The notes under the pieces are model-generated. The model was given only the letters and a program-made list of their open reading frames with translations. It was not told the DNA's origin and did not search any database. Source: a virus. From it: a stretch of DNA of 22,852 nt. Position numbers and translations under genes: made by a program. Shown here in pieces: positions 15,901 through 20,000 of this stretch; position 1 is the first letter of the stretch; each line of letters opens with the position of its first letter. The stretch covers positions 1 through 22,852 of the IMG/VR virus record IMGVR_UViG_3300020436_000099. One strand, written 5' to 3'.

Positions 15901-16011
15901 GCAAATAAAGTTGTTGACAACAATTTCTACTACGATACTAAGAGAGCTAACTCAAATGTGTTGAATGTAGACACAACAACTGCTACTATGGATGACAACC
16001 CTCCATATTAA
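6994..16011 (+). CDS. Giant baseplate/tail structural protein in the gp7 position, with YHYH domain
   Basis: A 3005-residue protein starting directly after the gp6 stop. T4 gp7 sits in this place but has about 1030 residues; position and the N-terminus suggest a wedge-bound role, yet orthology is not proven. Seen: a helical segment (1-65; KISHLIESQIPEFL..LFKSFLTQYYE); a beta module (about 72-125; TVITVEST..WPDTYGLLKI, then CARGFSG); a second helical segment (to about 230). After that come about 2700 residues of beta repeats. At least eleven GxGY-type motifs occur (near residues 749, 789, 926, 1072, 1118, 1157, 1430, 2072, 2149, 2736, 2814), and several HxFxxGxxVxY motifs (for example HNFEVGEAVVY). 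A YHYH-type domain lies at 1248-1356 and a duplicated unit near the C-terminus. An LIMIDNIIQTP motif near 2900 recurs in the partial gene at 17078. Probably a long, surface-exposed arm of the baseplate. Confidence 0.8.
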   Translation: MTDIKRVKISHLIESQIPEFLNQESPLFKSFLTQYYESQEHQSGMTDLASNLAEYQKIGAFNDETLIASTTLTGSVFAGDTVITVESTDGWPDTYGLLKIDNEVITYTGKTTNRFIGCARGFSGIDQLSKEDAAEFANFAQTEAAVHTSGSTVINLSNLFLQEFFTKFKTEFLPGFENRSFTPGTSITNVLTRAKDFYMAKGTDASYQILFKLLYGQEIELIKPIDRTLIASDNVYFKTKHVLVENLFGGQPLETIGNFLYQDISGIGTASASIYNVEYRPINQVDFYEISLDSTSFDGSFQVPGKTKALEITPADATSLVVDSTVGFGQSGTLLVKPREGANFLSLRYTDKTVNQFLNVTGITTSLIFGADVLENKLAYAYAGFGQTSLLQFRLVNVIDEVDTSSSTNMQVSDSLKLLSFGKDLADSPKFNNWIYNVPSSHNVASISQVNVNTFRISIFDNCVFYVDEILKLRNDFGAEVDITVKQIEYDATNTAQVYSNTIVVQTSGVVPSNPTKITKTVTKASHNSNYFAGVDQFTVGIQNSYIDKEENFFYVASSGLPNYPIFATDNKVFVKTSSIEVVDGFGTPLLGGGFTYTIQSYDPAFDPAAGTSLLPHNYVTGDKIYWDNTTNSGISTGIYFVTKVNQTDFYLSFSGSDVFAKKYIAVRTGTAGQYIYKSGWENKTLKNQKILRKYPVYKEKELFDDPNKRQVNNRPVGLMANGVELFPPTVFDEQIFHGDLTSITVTNPGEGYDVITGPPIQVLDQQGSGAIAHANISGSFKEVKLISPGIGYQDKPKITVLGGNGTGAVLESNLVKGKIVANFKADGSSVNTTDETISFENRHNFEVGEAVVYDARGNTPIVNVVSGSVYYVAPVNETKIKLHNKPEEAKVGINTVNIGNVSFGFHKLTTVKAKNTITKIYVKESGSGYSNRKIIIPARPVNGDVQSGISTSDDYILAYNHHFNNGEIVEYSTTGTVASGLSTTTQYAIKVIDPNRFRLCDVGVSSQRNFTNYDKNKPAVIRGLGSGDHTIKYPPIVVNIESLSGIAVTTVIKPEIQPLVLGSVENVYLQEGGIGYGCTNIMDFQRRPDVGISTITFRALLKPIIIGGSIVDVQILANGKGYREDSDIIITSPTGNFADIRPIVEDTRITGVQILDGGVGYNSSDTILLLQNRGKNAKFIGNVREWKINQVQKNENIINVEDSILTKPSTNPAFQLQTIGMYPPQKLRYQKGDNIDSANLETPNAFHSPILGYAYDGNPIYGPYGYQNAVGGAIVRLRSGYILDTSSRTGLRPPGFAFGYFVNDYVFDNSGDLDVHGGRYCVTPQFPDGTYAYFYSVEVDSSGVAKPKFPYMVGGQFKDTPIEENFVTFFNQDIDIASRNVTRNIAPYYLSYGNSDYELIDDVKDALKQEFEVTKTKSAGITSVTVFSRGDGYKIDDTLTLDNKGTNGTGANIVVSELLGKEINTVEIGITTFTDASLRLEKKQVIGVTSIPHGIADGETIILSGISTSEFTEFNGPKKVQVIGRSVGLTTFVDNVTNTGVTTEIFVTDTRGFTPSDIVGVGTENMTVVGIDTAFSRLLVNRENFVGAAMTHQPGTNNVVLQPNKFQFSVGTSTVTQFTFENYKTYFNPQQTVGVGSTGTHYTITTTGLGTQAIQTVENRFVPQQQIYIKDHKFFTGQKLVYNMGIGGTSLVWAKVSAGATSGVGTEVLPDGDVYAVDFGKDYIGLTTVAFSTAADAIWFYGVASNSGLAHSFTTAYPKVSTKVERFFGEVGVNSAHGLTTGDLIKLEAIPKSSESSKLRYDPVIAKITTKRVGFTYTSFSPDLTQININDQDLQSYDKVVYYDNGNTITGLMNNETYFVLREDPESIKLCKYKSDVFDSNPVSISTVSTASPNNLSYIAKINPPLSFTSGNTIVFDVSDQSLLDMRLDFFDDITFNNRLDVQGTNTGGFNITRSGIPGDPNATVTINTETGWPTKTYYNLTPVVPSDTRKTFGSSDTEVTGRNNITFKDIVLRNEHSISVKDDKTFSFNLKEKPLESQKFVSRVGVSTITYSTTSSSARGPVFKTKINFPGKGYTLLPRVIGFASTQGKDAIVKVSSPEIGQIDNIERIKDGFDYPTDPTLLPFLSVPAIIDISGISRINNIEVTDGGTRYNQPPTLAVRGNSNVQIAAHISGGSVERVEIIKNAFEFKEPLSIITTNNSNGYDIDNITHSGTTVTAELLLDAQFNQPINTGYASTENVLPFAVGDQVFVEGCRIKPASLQSGEGNFNSADYDNTFFTVTGVSTANSTVEFSMASAPGISTVTLGVYDDDFTLGSIVNYNDMAKFNMTLINDAKYLSGEKVTSVKFEGFVAENGWNGNISQLRLRDTIGTLLPGDTLFGEVSKLKGNVRDVNRFSVRTTLGVTRDKVSKNDMEVGILNDFNQRLSDNFYFQKFSYSIKSTLPYSTWKESVKSIVHPSGFLEFSDLIIESNSKKDADTLNLVSVGIAKSNNMKVKPVDTTVNLILNIDNEMYMGKRDNFAIVTEDDALTDGTVQRIFFPEGRPIKSFIMNKTNKVISIDDISSGFTGFHDRTGTLVGSKQFQLTTGGRPAFKKSYDASSSAIVNTNLNTISIQNHDFQTGQTVNLDTQGGSKIGIAITSYTTGTKDIVMAAVTSGIGGSTMFENGFNVQIPGPVTGTATTQNPPGPQFVLYGFGNPDGGVPGFSTVGTGAVFQVKFDFDTTTGQCISTSVVLIKGGQDYIVGDTVGIAGTYLGGATPANNLLFPVTKTTGSRVGIETTYSNVPSTNNGSGSGAIFNITRDSNLDIIAVGVVTGGTGYATTNTISIAGTYIGGTTPTNNIELTPVECGTNVMPNELFIQKVDDVNFRVAGLSTSLPFNFTGLGTGTHLLKVQDPNKQALIMIDNIIQTPVKNKLLNVEVTEAIGETGENIVVGAGIGSLAKGDILKVDDEFMKIQQIGEATFAQAKLAVANKVVDNNFYYDTKRANSNVLNVDTTTATMDDNPPY
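10735..11061 (+). other. YHYH-type domain inside the 3005-residue protein
   Basis: Domain-level feature, residues about 1248-1356. It has the hallmarks of the YHYH family: GYAYDGNPIYGPYGY (from G1253) followed by an RxxSGYIL stretch, GDLDVHGGRYCVTPQ (D1313) and then GTYAYFYSVE. The family is usually found in secreted or surface proteins and normally ends in a Y-H-Y-H stretch; here that stretch reads YAYFY, so the name-giving histidine is missing. It is flanked on both sides by beta repeats, so it looks like an inserted globular domain. Substrate unknown. Confidence 0.75.
15115..15528 (+). repeat. Tandem duplication of an ~80-residue unit near the C-terminus of the giant protein
   Basis: Two in-frame protein-level repeats. 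Each starts with a GxGA[VI]F strand (15115 and 15364), runs through a strand ending [VL]xxGG (GGQDY at 15199, GGTGY at 15433) and ends in IAGTYxGGxTPxNN. Offsets are 249 bases for the first landmark and 234 for the second, so the copies have diverged by small insertions or deletions. Confidence 0.8.
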
Positions 16012-16012
16012 C

Positions 16013-16020
16013 TATAAATA
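16013..16020 (+). promoter_or_regulatory. T4-type late promoter TATAAATA
   Basis: Exact TATAAATA, the T4 late promoter consensus, in the only gap of this block (16012-16041), 21 bases before the ATG at 16042. A palindrome AAAAACGTTTTT (16025-16036) lies in the leader. It should give extra late expression of the fibre-like protein and the giant after it. Confidence 0.75.
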
Positions 16021-16041
16021 AAGAAAAAACGTTTTTAAGTA

Positions 16042-17064
16042 ATGGCTAAACAAGGGATTAGTACTGGTTCGGCTCCCAATGATGGGACGGGCGATACCCT
16101 ATTGGCAGGGACTATTAAGATCAATAATAATTTTAATGAAATATACGATAAGTTCGGAGACGGTACTAATCTTGTAAGTTTTGTTTCTTTTGCTAGTACT
16201 GCTGGTTACTCAACAAATGCTGGTATTGCATCAACATCAGTTGCTGCTGGAATTGCAGCTAGTGTATCTGACAACATTGATATTAATACATCTGGTGTTG
16301 TTACCTCAAGTTATGCAGACGTTGGTAAGATAACAATTCAACAGCCTGGCGCTATCACAGATGGGCCTGTTGAGGTTGGTTTTGCTGCAACAATGTTCCG
16401 TATCAAAGCTGATGGTATGGTGGGTATTGGAACATCACTTCCAACATCTCAGATGGAAGTTGCATCATTCTCAAATGAAAGACCAACTATATGGGCAGTT
16501 GCAAAAGGTAATGGACATGGATTGCGAGTATCCGATGCAGCAATAACTGATTCTAAGTCATTTGTTGTTACCAATGAGGCATATACTGGTATTGGTTCTA
16601 CTGCTCCAACGTGTAGACTAGACGTACAAGGTGATGTTCTAGTCAGTGGTGCAAGTACTTTGATGGATCAGGTTAACTTTAATTCTGATATCACAGAAAA
16701 GGTTGTAGGAAACTATAGTGATGTTATGCAAGTAAGTGCAGGCGGCACATTTACTATTGATGTTTCACAAGGATCTGTCATATGTGGTGTTGCAACAACA
16801 TCTATCAGTTCATGGGCATTTACAAATGTAAGTGGTGAGAATAGTAAAGCAACTACAGCTACACTTATCATCAATGCTGGAGTTGGATATACTTATGGTG
16901 ATCCAGTTACAGTTAATGGTGCTACAATCGCAACAGGAGTAAGATGGGTTGGAGGTAATCCACCACCATCAACGGCAAATGATGATATATTAACGTTCAG
17001 TATTATAAGAGACAGCACTGGTGTTACCAGAGTTTATTGTTCAAGTTCTATTAACATTAGTTGA
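16042..17064 (+). CDS. Fibre-like virion structural protein
   Basis: A 340-residue protein. The N-terminus (GISTGSAPNDGTGDTLLAG, then KINNNFNEIYDKFG) is a conserved-looking start that I associate with T4-like marine phage fibre or structural proteins, probably the attachment segment. The middle has Gly/Ser/Thr/Ala-rich beta stretches with VGIGTSLPTSQMEV and TGIGSTAPTCRLDVQGDVLVSG, the repeat style of trimeric phage fibres. The C-terminus has a GVGYTYGDPVTV motif like those of the two giants and a final domain with RWVGGNPPP. There is no signal peptide, no coiled coil and only a weak ribosome-binding site. It is separated from the next gene by 13 bases. Its length is near that of T4 gp8 (334), but the sequence is fibre-like, so I do not call it gp8. 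Confidence 0.75.
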   Translation: MAKQGISTGSAPNDGTGDTLLAGTIKINNNFNEIYDKFGDGTNLVSFVSFASTAGYSTNAGIASTSVAAGIAASVSDNIDINTSGVVTSSYADVGKITIQQPGAITDGPVEVGFAATMFRIKADGMVGIGTSLPTSQMEVASFSNERPTIWAVAKGNGHGLRVSDAAITDSKSFVVTNEAYTGIGSTAPTCRLDVQGDVLVSGASTLMDQVNFNSDITEKVVGNYSDVMQVSAGGTFTIDVSQGSVICGVATTSISSWAFTNVSGENSKATTATLIINAGVGYTYGDPVTVNGATIATGVRWVGGNPPPSTANDDILTFSIIRDSTGVTRVYCSSSINIS

Positions 17065-17077
17065 GGAAACAGAGTAA

Positions 17078-20000
17078 ATGCCAAGAACTACGCCTGGACA
17101 AGGAGTTCTACTAAAACCAACATTTAACTCTGTTTATGGAGTCGTCAATATAGAGGTTTTAGCTGGAGGAACAGGCTACGCACAAACAGATCCACCTAAG
17201 ATTACAATAGAGGGTACTGCAACCCCTAGTGTAGAGGGAGTCTTTTACCCTAAGATATCTGGGGTTGGAACAGTATCTGAAGTTATTATATTTAAAACTG
17301 GTGCTGGATATTTTCCTGTATTCAATCAGTCAGAACAGTCTGGTGTTGTTGTAGAAAGAGGTGCATTTGGAACTATAGCAACTAGTCATGCTTCTGCTGG
17401 TCTTGCATATTCTGTATTCTCTGGTGATTACAATATAGTAGATGATAATATACACTTTACTGATGCACCTTATGGTCTAAGTGGCCCTCAAGGATTACAG
17501 ACTGCTTCTTCATTCTCTGGTAGATTATTCTCTAGAAAATTAGATCCATTTGACGAAAAAGATAAGAATGTAATTTTAGATGATATCTCCTTAGAATTTA
17601 CAGGTATTGCAGGTACACAATTCACACTGACTGAAAATACTGGTATCGTAACTGCTTTATACAATGATGTGAACACAGGCGTTGATATACAGAACAATCC
17701 ATTCATATTGATTAATAATGTTGTTCAGACGCCAGGGTTAGACTTTGAGATTGTAGATAATGCAGAAAACAAACTTAACTTCTTAAGTGGAGTTCCAAGA
17801 TCAGGTAGACTCTCTAAGGTTGGACTACAAACTGGTTCTGGTTACTACTTACCAACAAAAGCAGCAGTAAGAGTAGGTGTTGGTTCTACTGGTAGTCTTG
17901 AACATATTCAGATAGAAGGTAAAGGACAAGGTTATAGATCAATACCAGAAATCACAGTCAGATCATCTCAAGGTTATGGTGCAAGTATTACTGCGTTCTT
18001 AGGTGAATCATCAACAACAAGTGTTGCGATTTCGACTGCAACTTATAATCATATCGCTGGTGTTGCAACATTTACAACTAGTAGTTCTCATGGATTTGAA
18101 ATTGACGATAGAGTAAGAATTACAGGTGCTGGATTTACGTTTGCACCAGTATCTGCTGCAAGAAATATAGGTTCATTTGGATACGATTATATCACTGGTA
18201 TCGCAACTGTTCAAGTTTATGGTGGTCACTACATTGGCACAGGTAAAAATCAAAGTAGAAACCTACTTATAAAAGAAGTTCAAGTTACAGAAGGTATATC
18301 TACTTTCTTATTCCGAGAAGATGGATACCCAATCGTAAGTGTTGCTAGTACTCAAATAGTAACAGTCATGGCTGGTGTAGGCACACAACCATTAACATAT
18401 GTTAGTGGAGGTCTTGCTCAAGCTGGTATTGATACTGGAATTATGGACGGTAGAAACGTCACAGGTTTCGACATAATAGGAGCGACTGCAAACACCTTTA
18501 AAGCGTTTATTGGTATAACAACTTATGCACATAATTATGTTGGTGGTGGTGTTGTAAACAGAGCAGAAGCTGGTATCATTACAAACTTTAGTATTGTAGA
18601 GGGTGGAACTGGTTTCTATGCTCCTAAACATATTGAACATGTCAATCAAAATCCCCCAACTGGTATTACTACAATTACTGCAATTGGTGTTAAAGATGGT
18701 GATTCAAAAAATATAAACGCACTAGAATATGATTCTCTTTCTGGTGTTGCAACTATTACAGCTGCATCTGCTCATGGACTAACGACTGCAAATGTTGTTA
18801 AGTTATCTGGTATTGCATTTAGCACAGGTGTTGGTGATATCATCTTCCCATCTGATACTCAAAAGTATTTTGGTGTTACAGGTATTGTAAGCACACTTAA
18901 CTTTAATATCAATATTGGTGTTGCAATGACCACTACTGGTATTCACACCGCAAATGTTGGAGCTGGTATTGGTTCATATATTCCATACAAAGGACATGAA
19001 TTAGAAACTGATGATTATGTTCAGACAACAGGTATTGCGGTTACATTTACAAGTGCTCCTGCTGTTCAAGTTGGTCATGTTGAGTATGATGAATCATCTG
19101 GTATTGCAACTATCACAACAAGAAAGAATCATAACCTCACAGAAGATGATTGTGTTGTTCTTTCTGGTATTGCATTTACTTGCGACTATGACCCCGCCCT
19201 AGGCGTTTCTAGTGCATTATATGATAATGTAACTGGAGTTCTAACTGTAACCACTGCAGCACCTCACGGCTACAAAGTAGGTAAAGATGTTATTCTAACT
19301 GGTCTTGCATTTACATGTGCCATAGACAATGGTGCAAAAGATCATTACTATCCAAGAAGTAGATCAACTGCGTACGATACTTCTATTCCAATCGTAGGTT
19401 ATTCTGGAACTGCACTTGAGATAGATGTTGGTATATCTCGTGTTAAAAATCAATATGTTCATAGATTTGAAGAGGCAACTGCTGGTGCATTGGTATATGG
19501 TGGAGATTATCCTCATCTATTTCTTCGTGCAGAAGAGGGTGCATTACTAACTGGTGGCCCATTCTTACATGAGTTCCACAGTGCAACCGCAACATCCACA
19601 TTTGCTGGTGGTGATTATGCACATACCTATGTAAGTTCTGATCCAAAAACTATTAAGGTTGGTGGTGACTATGCACATACATTTGTCCCTGCAAAAACAA
19701 TTCCTGATTGTATAGACATAGTTGGAGGTGGAACAACCACTCCAACAGATGCGGATTACAATGCTGGTACTGGTGCATTAGTTTTAACAGTCAATAGTCA
19801 TGGATTGACAGGCCCTACAGAACATACAATAACAACTGCAAGATATAATGCGTTAGTTGGAATACTAACTGTAACTGTTCCTAGTCATGGATTCAATAAC
19901 GGCGATCAAATAAAGATTCTTGATAATTCACTAACATTTAAGTGTGGAATGGACGGATATGCTTCTACTCATCCATATCCTAGATCAACAGATCCAGTAA

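Noticed and set aside
16042-17064. Calling the 340-residue protein gp8 because of its length and position
   Set aside because: The sequence has fibre-type GIG...LDVQGDVLVSG repeats and a fibre-like N-terminus; I can see no gp8 features, so length alone is not enough.
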